From Phycisphaerae bacterium (GTDB lineage: Bacteria > Chloroflexota > Anaerolineae > 4572-78 > J111), in assembly GCA_028285035.1 (NCBI GenBank), contig JANQQF010000037.1, positions 1 through 18,839 of the forward strand: 18,839 nt of DNA, given 5' to 3'. The position numbers and the translations under genes were made by a program. Under the pieces are notes generated by a model. That model was not told the DNA's origin. It made no database searches and saw only the letters and a list, made by a program, of their open reading frames with translations. How positions within the stretch are numbered: position 1 is the first letter of the stretch; each line of letters begins with the position of its first letter. This document shows, piece after piece, positions 12,801-14,812 of this stretch.

Positions 12801-14421
12801 CGCAGTCATCAAAAAGGGGCGTCAATAAGGTCGTTGTTATCACATCAACCCGGCCAAAACATTCGCTACCATCATCCAAGCCATCGCCATTGCTGTCAGC
12901 GCTGCGCGGATCGAGATACCACGACTGTCCGCCGAGGCTAAAGCCAGTCACCTCAGTTTTATCGCTGATACCGTCATCGTCGGTATCAATTTTGTCGATG
13001 CGCGTGCCTAGCTCGTAGATTTCGACGTTGTCGGTCAGGCCATCTCCGTCACAGTCGCTACTGGCGGTGATAACACAAGAGCCTTGTAGCTGGGGGATGA
13101 GTTGCCCGTCCTTAGTTCCTTCAAAAGGAGGGGAGGCTATTGTTTCCTCTTCCTGTGGAAGGGAATTGAAGGGAGGATTAACATTTTCCAATGGACTCTG
13201 GTTAGGATTGAAGGTGGGGGCAGCGTCTTCCTCGGTTTGCGCAGCAGTTTCTGCTTGGTGTTGCACAGCCTCGGCTTGGCGAGCGTAAAAACGGGTGGTG
13301 GCTGCGTGAACCTGCTGCGATTGCAACAGGGGCGTGACCAACATCAGGGCGATCATTGATACACTGATGGCCGCATAAAATTTAGGCGAGCGACGATGGG
13401 TGATGGCTAGTAACGCCAGCGCGGCCAGCAATAGACTCAAGCCTAACAGGATGCCAAAGGCTTGCAGATCTTCGGGCTGAAGTCGGGCCAGCGGAGTATG
13501 AAGGTTGGGGAGGAGAGAAAGGGGGTTACTGGCTAGGATAGACGGATCGTCGATCACTCTCGGAATGGCCTGAAGTAAGGCATACGTGGGGCCAGGCTCT
13601 TGCCAATTGTTAAAATTGGTGGTGATTTCAGCTTCAACCCAAACATCGGCGCCAGGCTCGGGCGGAAATTCCAGCCGGATAATCTGGCGCATCGGCAAGC
13701 CACTATCGCTGATCCAAATTTCGCCATGGCCGGTCAGATCTACATATTGATGGGGCGTTTGGAGTGACATCCCCATCGGGAGTTCACCGCGCTCGCGCAA
13801 AGCCTGTTCCAAACTACCTCGCATATGCTGCGCATATTTAGGGCCACTGACATCAAATTGGTAGCGAGTCATCGTATCGGCCAGGCTGACCGGGATCAAA
13901 TCTGCCGGGAAATACTCATCGGTTGAGACCAGGTTACTATTCTGGTCGATTTGTTGCACATTTTCAACCACAGACAAAAAGCCCAGCGGGTCGCCGCCAG
14001 GCGCAAACAGATCGGACCCAATCTCGATTTCGGTCCACTCTTCCATCCCTTCTACGCCGCTCATACGGCCATAGGTCAGGCCCTGTTCTAGCTTAACTTC
14101 CAACGGGGCCTGGTCAGCCATAGCGATGCTCATGGTCAGCAAATCATCGGGCCGATCCAGTTCGCCCTCGATCATGAAATGCTCACTTTGAGCGGTGCGG
14201 CCCACGTTCCCCAAGGTCAGGGTAGGGTGGTTGGTCTGCACCACGCTGGTCTGGTAGTCGTAACGCCCGACATCAGCGGCCAATTGCCAAGCTCGGGCCA
14301 GGTCGTGCCGAGCGGTGAGGGGCATTGCCGCCACCAGCGTGGGCCAGAGATAGAGCGTGACCAATCCAGCCACAGCCAAAGCCAAGTAAATCTTTACCGA
14401 ATGACGCTTAATAAATTTCAT
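1..14421 (-). CDS. Giant multidomain exported LamG/DUF11/InlB-repeat surface protein (3' end outside window)
   Basis: I read this frame from the ATG at 14421 to the window edge without meeting a stop: 4807 codons, roughly 500 kDa, still open. The start is supported by AAGGAG at 14436-14431, nine bases upstream, and by a basic N-terminus (MKFIKRHSVK) followed by a hydrophobic helix. Order of modules by residue: anchor 11-32; LolA/LppX-like domain about 50-290; hydrophobic pair 322-366 with a possible cleavage site after A373; DxDxDG repeats 456-566; unrecognised region 567-1246; hydrophobic patch 1247-1330; DxDxDG repeats 1575-1724; LamG domains about 1840-2822 (four) and 3071-3278 (fifth); Ig-like segments between and after; DUF11-like 3366-3641; PKD-like 3736-3829; choice-of-anchor U 3915-4072; six InlB-type repeats 4080-4515; cadherin/He_PIG-like repeats from 4522. 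The likely role is a cell-surface or released adhesin binding glycans or other surfaces; no enzymatic domain was recognised. It is transcribed divergently from a SARP-like regulator. The C-terminus and any sorting signal lie outside the window. Confidence 0.93.
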   Translation of the reverse strand, partial: MKFIKRHSVKIYLALAVAGLVTLYLWPTLVAAMPLTARHDLARAWQLAADVGRYDYQTSVVQTNHPTLTLGNVGRTAQSEHFMIEGELDRPDDLLTMSIAMADQAPLEVKLEQGLTYGRMSGVEGMEEWTEIEIGSDLFAPGGDPLGFLSVVENVQQIDQNSNLVSTDEYFPADLIPVSLADTMTRYQFDVSGPKYAQHMRGSLEQALRERGELPMGMSLQTPHQYVDLTGHGEIWISDSGLPMRQIIRLEFPPEPGADVWVEAEITTNFNNWQEPGPTYALLQAIPRVIDDPSILASNPLSLLPNLHTPLARLQPEDLQAFGILLGLSLLLAALALLAITHRRSPKFYAAISVSMIALMLVTPLLQSQQVHAATTRFYARQAEAVQHQAETAAQTEEDAAPTFNPNQSPLENVNPPFNSLPQEEETIASPPFEGTKDGQLIPQLQGSCVITASSDCDGDGLTDNVEIYELGTRIDKIDTDDDGISDKTEVTGFSLGGQSWYLDPRSADSNGDGLDDGSECFGRVDVITTTLLTPLFDDCDDADGDGVPNVHDFDDDGDGVPDGSDLAHLNVQTVTNQIFNLEITGATADTNLLVDFQIRPTDDRHLWWTNSVLNWPDGDTSGQIQRTTPDTLAPDGDIELIPMLEIVIPYSAANPAGALPIANGVSIGTIDHTTPISTWLDTNVINEYAISIVSTESGDRVVYVPLIVATDPNGGSPVAWHARMPYKLAAGISDWGAAHQVKLTWIVSGQNDASASQQGLPQILQSYYDDFIVTGLQVQEHHGAEAMMVAQSNNTGHYEPELWHLADTLQHAYFDSQTVNNQRFTLADIPTTYTSWGMGSNSLTFNHITGLADDVALLNAVTGDAVPAFLRDNVYTSPADGTVANVMLLSEETRRLRTMGDVDFIENGNDLVSIEYFTFANNTFTVDMNSTSLETNGAMRLQPYQYTAGLGWDTVDIDPFLQDLITDLEGVFTTPVMTTLLAGDPVIDVDRAQDGAVLLAVHYYLGLYLPTALPVAIEGQPLNGALLVNVDHQRPAEPAAAIVQRLATNLKTFFGLLNLNDLDIPTVENEKAASAAAAWAQLAASKGAILEGFGDVLQGNTASSAALALLEIQNYPETINTANLLDSGVYYIINNIISDYVSGTVNPYIFGTSVPTEGDNEQCRVVECTGRIVGAIYSVSKRTYLLLKTQRKIIKTIDKLKGKISDDRLRLLSKNLSPSRRGGLERSIASNQALIAKAITTKVKVMAVSGVVFAAGTGAVTIGIALASGQVQADSPAFSRLLAEQIASVAVESFLAILYLAALTTTTFALSIALAFLAVIDTVIIAVCEAFNNKSKFVEKWVCNGITAAIAKLYSYVLNDTTPLVELEHDERLTVLLDSPVLNNDSGLDGVIVGNSITFSGNVTTTLYMDDPNWMGYVYAWQWTDDSLDDAAFRYKLQTSEQDVSVALESIAWQDVPDKKDYSVSANDARFRNQLPIEAITYNLTVPGIDQGLPIYFSEGFTVRQQNCWLLGVVIKCSLSQFDNTSHSLLTDSFIFDVLPGTIDEFRVLASQTNEAGDNGYRLAWDTKFPILADADGDGLRSQAMGGVDPNDSTPDSDGDGLNDYFELNTKGYNAEQADSDCDGLIDYYELFYRTAPDRADSDGDGLLDGQEMFHPNRLNPYENSWYTNANAPACADNNADYSGGWPIVYDYDSNNDPLITWVNADPNDFDSDDDTLTDQQERTYAYNPNVASTLNVLRLDSQIETDSGVMPFISPTGTISYTTQITNELRLPYALGLLETELPLDNVLRYQSTGVIAPQSAVTVNGSVGAAEAGLNSSGPVDMGLRAGASLDDPTGRVLWLHMNEPTNSTTFVDASYLQHDGTCSGDNCPTGNGDSLVFDGDDAIVVPDSDDLDMSQYTIALAVKPTTSLTYNRTLMAKTSNIGFEQNYQLNLTSANEVHFITYNGCGVNGYNFINTPALPLNEWSHITASYDGSTKKIYLNGTLVDSTAYSGTPCQTDYPVYIGARYGESGPHIGFIGELDEVEIFPTVLDEATILANYATPVLQLDMRDGITWGSDAASCSGAACPAAGGNGASFGQVDHLTVTAPDLSGDAFAFATWIKPQARPAPLDSTVGGVYGKDTDRDWQGVFGNMVYNGSQPTWPYATTIYPSLFVSSDGALRMTMANNSPACEITTKANNLIQSGVWQHLVVSYDGSNFTFYVNGKPVAGGVDGPSCAGVVPPTLSDFYIGRPNDYGYAWVDRVNVTRIDDSESVADIRTAQIRLNRNNDGTNGNVWEKSISSTGVQNIEHHFFVQDTPQWIRLYENDRKESTAFESASTFTKDADDNWKHLTNIKNNTYLGLQGYNFEGPDQTPTSNNEDRSLGTLYFGVFNDYFQGELDDFRVYNYAINDGVVTDLYNGTSVALDLRFDEAPGADLFADESGNYVTVSCSGDTCPTSGIPGRFNQALEFDGTDDYLTIGTSSTELGTSKSNFSVMMWIKPDTFWNSQGGGLMPLIEVGKDRVDNEYNLGLLFGALYGDGDLGVRYTDFSLYNVAKRWYHLAYVFNNGTYTFYVNGENVGTAYISRPNFASSLRIGGDTKGNYFDGLLDDLTVVKRAVTQAEVQAHFERVPVVNLHLDEDLSLTSFADDTENRYTATCSGSACPKPGDKGQMREAIIFDGADDHLTLADTADLALTDFSAGLWVKPTKTVNAPQYLMTKADSSFFNANFRLWLLDNTLTVRFDRQSSCAGSDSNWHTVDATNPLLEDQWNHVFASHDSVNGEMKLYINGALAGTTTATGNSVCTATNPIQLGQSFNGVLDEVNVMPSVLEAEAVAELYNYQAAWFDVINHHPLYVDADAPTVDLTLIPAIVSAAETVMYVGAEDASSAAAKVEYRIDGGAWQEATPNGGNAANSSAWLFAFEEAAGSYTIEAQATDLVGNVSTIASAAVLVDDQTPTLTLDTPSGPVQALSNYIFSGTVNDTESGLPNNAVILSTVDRTGQPVSGNQPATIEGNNWLASQPFLDIPYGRYTATVSAVDQVGNQTSTSSQFQLDGLPPYADVTDDENYINPTTIKTITGIASDVPHRTGGRTLHLHFEPGTGLWVDGTDTGFTMACAAGADTCPTTGVAGQRGQAITFDGVDDGLVFTRNEAITTSTTVEQLGLSGGSFTVMAWVKGDNWSGDQAILGSSPATATDDFFLGLQNGQPILSHDSDSSVMSNSIPTSEWVHVAWRFSETSGERAFFVNGTLGFTSTGHSIFGGTDAIQVGQMQGSNAFAGSLDELVIYGQPLSDETIYDIANPLDVGVTELELRIRSYEEEEFDIGQFEGTWTPINLDNNGQLFSTWDYTLPSLPLGGYKIDLRVTDEVGNSSFVEGAWDLAVVAPDVQISKQSDVTLAANGDTISYTISYTNTSPALATSVVITEIIPIDTTFAPTLSDPAWACLPDGSAGSSCTLAVGDLEAGASDTISFTVMVNNDWSAGTTSIANTVLIGTDGADGNQSDNRDTHQIPINAGVDLAVSIADDGTAIPYDASGAGEAPPMIYTISYTNAGTQPAQPGLTVEWSGAGTVDYSVGASSWDCDSTVINSFGVNGICTQALDQLDIGQSGVVTFALEASYFISTDLFVNTLVTIEDLAGATEVITANNQATEVTPLNIEYDLVSDSDSLTIQEGQVITTSGELIVPADTNPLDIYFGLYPTPGEVTGPDFRTAEDLTWVWSYTTTDGPEQSQPVTWIAEVGEGGLFLNKVISLTVENVPPTVAITGADTVPNGVLYNLTLGEVIDPGDDTVTACTLDWGDGNSEDCFASLGGGTLSHTYGLEYSEPLITVNLTDEDGTHVAASKSLTVSGLSYSLDVDESSVMAYESQTAMNSGTYGPADASLIWLASEGTVTQTNGIWYWSLPPGSAEGTREVTITADSQTISFDVTVQGDGVASDIEAGAPNSGDGNNDGVLDQAQMHVASLPSPVTNEYVTVVASSGMTLTNVSLTAAPAEGDGDQPAGIAFPLGYLDFDLAGMGVGGNANVTLLISGTHNINSYGQYDASNDWYTFLYDNATDTGAEIISDERIILYLVDGERGDGDGAANGTIANLGGPANQQQPKNLTINISGNGVVSPSAGDYTQGTELTMVATPDPGWRFSGWSGALSGSAPSQNLTMDQDKSVTAIFVQESYTLVDHVVGGGSITIDPDQSSYLYGDGVAVEAIAETGWQFAGWSGDLSGDTISESLSIDGNKVITATFTPEAYTVDVEITGNGDVTLSPQQSSYAYGDEVLVEALPDPGYTLDSWSGDLSDNALVEILTIDGNKSISALFATDTYSVETSVLGNGNIVVEPDQASYNYGDLVTVTAVPDPGWTLSGWGLDLSGMTATQSFTITGNATLLAEFEAESYTLASSWIGEGGITVNPDTPTYTYGQEVTLTASPDLGWYFLGWSGASSDTTLTTTLTMTSNQSIIATFDPFSYTLSVSKTGTGSGQVTTALPAIDCGDDCGELLPYGTVISLTATPDADSIFTGWSGDLGESDANPLTVTVTEETVVTANFVIENVNEPPVLTTIGDQSVNEGETVNFTAVATDSGVPTQTLTYSLSNAPSGAIIGDTSGLFSWITDESDGPGVYTATVIVSDGSLTDSQIVEITVNEVNEAPVLTLINDQSVLEGETVTFTAAATDSDVPTQTLTYSLSNAPTGATIDPVSGLFSWPTDADDGPDVYTATVIVSDGDLTDTQIVNITVTEAPVAPVLALIGPQNIDETEILTFTAVATDGNDDTLTYSLSGAPAGATIGETTGLFEWATTEADGPGVYSATVVVSDGSLTDEQVVEITVDEVNVTPVLDPIS
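877..2184 (-). repeat. Six tandem divergent InlB B-type repeats
   Basis: Residues 4080-4515 form six units of about 72 residues. Each has a G-x-G turn, 'Y-x-Y/Q-G' before a strand of the 'VTVTAVPDPGW' kind, a 'F-x-G-W-S-G-D-L-S' motif and an ending such as 'GNKVITATF'. The sixth is longer and carries two cysteines (AIDCGDDCGEL). These are the divergent InlB B-repeats seen in many surface proteins, probably forming a stiff rod. Confidence 0.9.
2204..2679 (-). other. Choice-of-anchor U-like domain
   Basis: Residues 3915-4072 have the features I associate with the choice-of-anchor U family: an acidic 'NSGDGNNDGVLDQAQ' start, 'VASLPSPVTNEYVTVVAS', 'GIAFPLGYLDFDLAGMGVGG', 'VTLLISGTHNINSYGQY', and a C-terminal 'LYLVDGERGDGDGAANGTI' followed by GGPA. 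In known members it usually lies close to a C-terminal sorting signal. Here it is followed by at least 730 more residues. Confidence 0.72.
2937..3216 (-). other. PKD-like domain
   Basis: Residues 3736-3829 read VPPTVAITGADTVPNGV, then 'CTLDWGDGNSEDC', then 'LSHTYGLEYSEPLITVNLTD'. The W-G-D-G and H-T-Y motifs are the signatures of PKD folds, common spacers in exported proteins. A further Ig-like strand set (2690-2935) leads into the next domain. Confidence 0.8.
3500..4326 (-). other. Two DUF11-type domains
   Basis: The first (residues 3366-3493) has the family hallmarks: 'ISKQSDVTLAANGDTISYTI', then 'SYTNTSPALATSVVITEIIP', 'CTLAVGDLEAGASDTISFTV' and 'ANTVLIGTDGADGN'. The second (about 3495-3641) is more divergent ('MIYTISYTNAGTQPAQPG', 'LDIGQSGVVTFALEA'). 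DUF11 domains are Ig-like building blocks of long bacterial surface proteins. Confidence 0.8.
4588..5211 (-). other. LamG-like domain 5
   Basis: Residues 3071-3278 contain TLHLHFEPG, a longer cysteine loop CAAGADTCP at 3097-3105, 'AITFDGVDDGLVF', 'FTVMAWVKGDNW', 'SEWVHVAWRFSE' and 'AFAGSLDELVIYGQPLSDE'. It is separated from domain 4 by Ig-like segments, so the array is split four plus one. Confidence 0.9.
5958..6579 (-). other. LamG-like domain 4
   Basis: Residues 2615-2822 contain VNLHLDE, CSGSACP at 2640-2646, 'AIIFDGADDHLTLAD', 'FSAGLWVKPTK', 'DQWNHVFASHDSVNGEMKLY' and 'SFNGVLDEVNVMPSVLEAEA'. It is closely similar in layout to domain 3, suggesting tandem duplication. An Ig-like pair follows at about 5310-5920, with 'VEYRIDGGAWQEA' and then 'YIFSGTVNDTESGLPN'. 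Confidence 0.9.
6594..7209 (-). other. LamG-like domain 3
   Basis: Residues 2405-2608 contain the opening VALDLRFDE, CSGDTCP at 2432-2438, 'ALEFDGTDDYLTIG', 'FSVMMWIKPD', 'KRWYHLAYVFNNGTYTFYVN' and 'YFDGLLDDLTVVKRAVTQAE'. All expected elements of a LamG_3-type sandwich are present at normal length. Confidence 0.9.
7245..8286 (-). other. LamG-like domain 2 with a ~115-residue insertion
   Basis: Residues 2046-2392 open with VLQLDMRDG, carry CSGAACP at 2064-2070, 'FAFATWIKPQ', 'WQHLVVSYDGSNFTFYVNGK' and 'FYIGRPNDYGYAWVD', and close with 'YFQGELDDFRVYNYAI'. Between the last two lies an extra segment (about residues 2244-2361, nucleotides 7340-7690), so the domain is about 345 residues rather than about 200. 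The insert looks beta-rich and contains 'IRLYENDRKEST'; I do not recognise it. Confidence 0.8.
8299..8904 (-). other. LamG-like (concanavalin fold) domain 1
   Basis: Residues 1840-2042 show the LamG_3/concanavalin-like plan: an opening LWLHMNE strand, a C-SGDN-C-P loop at 1866-1871, LVFDGDDAIVVP, a 'TIALAVKP' strand, 'NEWSHITASYDGSTKKIYLN' before the next strand, and the closing 'GFIGELDEVEIFPTVLDE'. Such domains bind carbohydrates or proteins on surfaces. Length of about 200 residues is normal. Confidence 0.88.
9250..9699 (-). repeat. Second cluster of calcium-binding DxDxDG repeats
   Basis: Residues 1575-1724 carry the loops DADGDGLRS, DSDGDGLND, DSDCDGLID, DSDGDGLLDG, DYDSNNDPL and DSDDDTLTD. 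Spacing is about 22-28 residues between the central ones, each followed by a short segment with E-L or E-x-F/Y, typical of thrombospondin type 3-like repeats. They form a rigid calcium-dependent spacer just before the LamG domains. Confidence 0.85.
10432..10683 (-). other. Internal hydrophobic segments in the giant protein
   Basis: Residues 1247-1270 (MAVSGVVFAAGTGAVTIGIA and on) form one glycine/alanine-rich hydrophobic stretch. Residues 1287-1330 form a second of about 43 residues, long enough for two membrane helices, with core LAILYLAALTTTTFALSIAL. A strongly basic segment precedes them, and the cysteines of VCEAF and WVCNG follow. Membrane-competent helices far inside an exported chain are unexpected. 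They could be a stop-transfer point, a membrane-inserting hairpin or a buried helical bundle. Confidence 0.6.
10684..12723 (-). other. Unrecognised region of about 680 residues in the giant protein
   Basis: Residues 567-1246 match no family I can name. The first half looks beta-rich, with alternating patterns such as 'LNVQTVTNQIFNLEITG' and 'EYAISIVSTESGDRVVYVPL'. A middle part has aromatic and histidine-containing segments (QVQEHHGAEAMM, PELWHLADTLQHAYF). Residues from about 1030 turn helical and alanine-rich, and the end is strongly basic (residues 1172-1245, with runs such as TQRKIIKTIDKLKGK). The frame is continuous with both flanks. This is the stretch most likely to hold an undescribed fold. 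Confidence 0.5.
12724..13056 (-). repeat. First cluster of calcium-binding DxDxDG (thrombospondin type 3-like) repeats
   Basis: Residues 456-566 contain repeated acidic loops: DCDGDGLTD, DTDDDGISD, DSNGDGLDDG, DADGDGVPN and DDDGDGVPDG. Each has the D-x-D/N-x-D-G-(x)-x-D pattern of EF-hand-like or thrombospondin type 3 loops that bind calcium and rigidify long extracellular proteins. A cysteine-bearing segment (GSECFG...DDCDDAD) lies between them. Two such clusters flank the unrecognised and hydrophobic regions, suggesting that calcium orders this part of the chain. Confidence 0.85.
13303..13458 (-). other. Hydrophobic helix pair with internal signal-peptidase-like site
   Basis: Residues 322-340 (FGILLGLSLLLAALALLAI) form a transmembrane helix. 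It is followed by the basic turn THRRSPK (341-347) and a second helix (349-366) leading to QSQQVHA. The V-H-A ending at residue 373 fits the small-x-small rule for type I signal peptidase. By the positive-inside rule the turn is cytoplasmic, so the second helix would act as an internal signal peptide exporting everything after it. Cleavage would separate a membrane-bound N-terminal domain from a released chain of more than 4400 residues. Helices are seen; cleavage is inferred. Confidence 0.6.
13540..14421 (-). other. N-terminal anchor plus LolA/LppX-like domain of the giant protein
   Basis: Residues 1-10 are basic and residues 11-32 form one hydrophobic helix, an uncleaved anchor or signal peptide. 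Residues about 50-290 resemble the LppX/LprG/LolA lipid-carrier-like fold: an opening strand pair with YDYQTSVVQT, an 'IEGELDRPDD' strand, a tyrosine/glycine strand 'LTYGRMSG', and a late 'GEIWISDSGLPMRQI' strand followed by a long strand ending in 'TTNFNNW'. That last pattern is typical of the readout strands of this fold. The assignment rests on pattern only. The domain would face the outside of the cytoplasmic membrane. It may bind a lipid or simply act as a stalk; the sequence does not decide. Confidence 0.5.
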
Positions 14422-14695
14422 TGGAAATTTCTCCTTACGCTATCCAAGGAAGACTGATAATTGAGTGTATCTGAACCGTAAACTCTTTATATTTCACTAC
14501 GTTACTATAGTATTGCTTTTCTTATAATTTGTCTGTCATGGAATTTGAGCAGTCTTGTGGCAATTTTGTCATGAAATTGGGTCAATTTTTGAGGTGGTAG
14601 GTAGTTGGTCGTAAAGTTGAAGGTCGTTTGTTGGCCCAAGTAATCAAACAGAATGTTTTTATAAAATAGCCACCTTTGAAAGGATACCAAAGTGA

Positions 14696-14742
14696 CGTGA
14701 CAAACTCGTGACCAACGATCATAAAAAGCGTGACCAACTATC
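14696..14742 (+). promoter_or_regulatory. Candidate SARP-type operator: phased direct repeats
   Basis: CGTGACAAAC at 14696, CGTGACCAAC at 14707 and CGTGACCAAC at 14729 lie in direct orientation, 11 and 22 bp apart, i.e. one and two DNA turns. The last two extend to 14 bases with one mismatch (CGTGACCAAC then GATC or TATC). SARP-family regulators are known to bind tandem direct repeats with about 11-bp periodicity. A reverse-oriented partial copy, GTTGGTCGT, lies at 14604. Binding by the neighbouring regulator is inferred. Confidence 0.5.
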
Positions 14743-14783
14743 GTACAAAAGTATTAATAATGCCCAAACTAGAGGCAATGGGG

Positions 14784-14789
14784 TATAAT
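14784..14789 (+). promoter_or_regulatory. Putative -10 box of the regulator gene
   Basis: A perfect TATAAT lies 11 bases before AGGAGG, implying a very short leader. No good -35 box is seen at 16-18 bp spacing (TGCCCA at 14761-14766), which would fit a promoter needing an activator. The upstream phased repeats end about 42 bp before it. Confidence 0.5.
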
Positions 14790-14800
14790 GTGGGCAAAAC

Positions 14801-14806
14801 AGGAGG
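14801..14806 (+). promoter_or_regulatory. Shine-Dalgarno site that decides the regulator start
   Basis: AGGAGG lies six bases before an in-frame ATT at 14813. The nearest conventional in-frame start, TTG at 14873, is 66 bases away and has no comparable site. An in-frame TAA at 14786-14788 bounds the frame upstream. Confidence 0.75.
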
Positions 14807-14812
14807 TTTGAG

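Larger units (their letters stand above)
14422..14812. promoter_or_regulatory. Divergent intergenic regulatory region
   Basis: This 391-bp AT-rich stretch separates two divergent genes and holds no convincing gene. On the minus strand it supplies AAGGAG (14436-14431) for the giant gene; a weak -35/-10 pair, CAGACA/TACTAT, lies near 14506-14534 on that strand. On the plus strand it holds TATAAT at 14784-14789 and AGGAGG at 14801-14806 for the regulator. Between them lie the phased direct repeats described separately, and an imperfect pair TGTCATGGAATT (14534) and TGTCATGAAATT (14567), 33 bp apart. Confidence 0.75.

Noticed and set aside
12724..13056. Relation to anthrax protective-antigen-type toxins, because DTDDDGISDKTEVTGF resembles their calcium loop
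   Set aside because: The likeness is confined to the generic calcium loop; I see no pore-forming or PA-type receptor-binding domain.
29..13359. Many open frames of 60-150 codons on the plus strand and in other minus frames across the giant gene
   Set aside because: They overlap a continuous frame with clear domains, lack ribosome sites, and give low-complexity translations; they are shadows of the giant gene.
14505..14690. 61-codon minus-strand frame beginning with TTG in the intergenic region
   Set aside because: It has no ribosome binding site, an AT-rich translation with no motif, and overlaps likely regulatory DNA.
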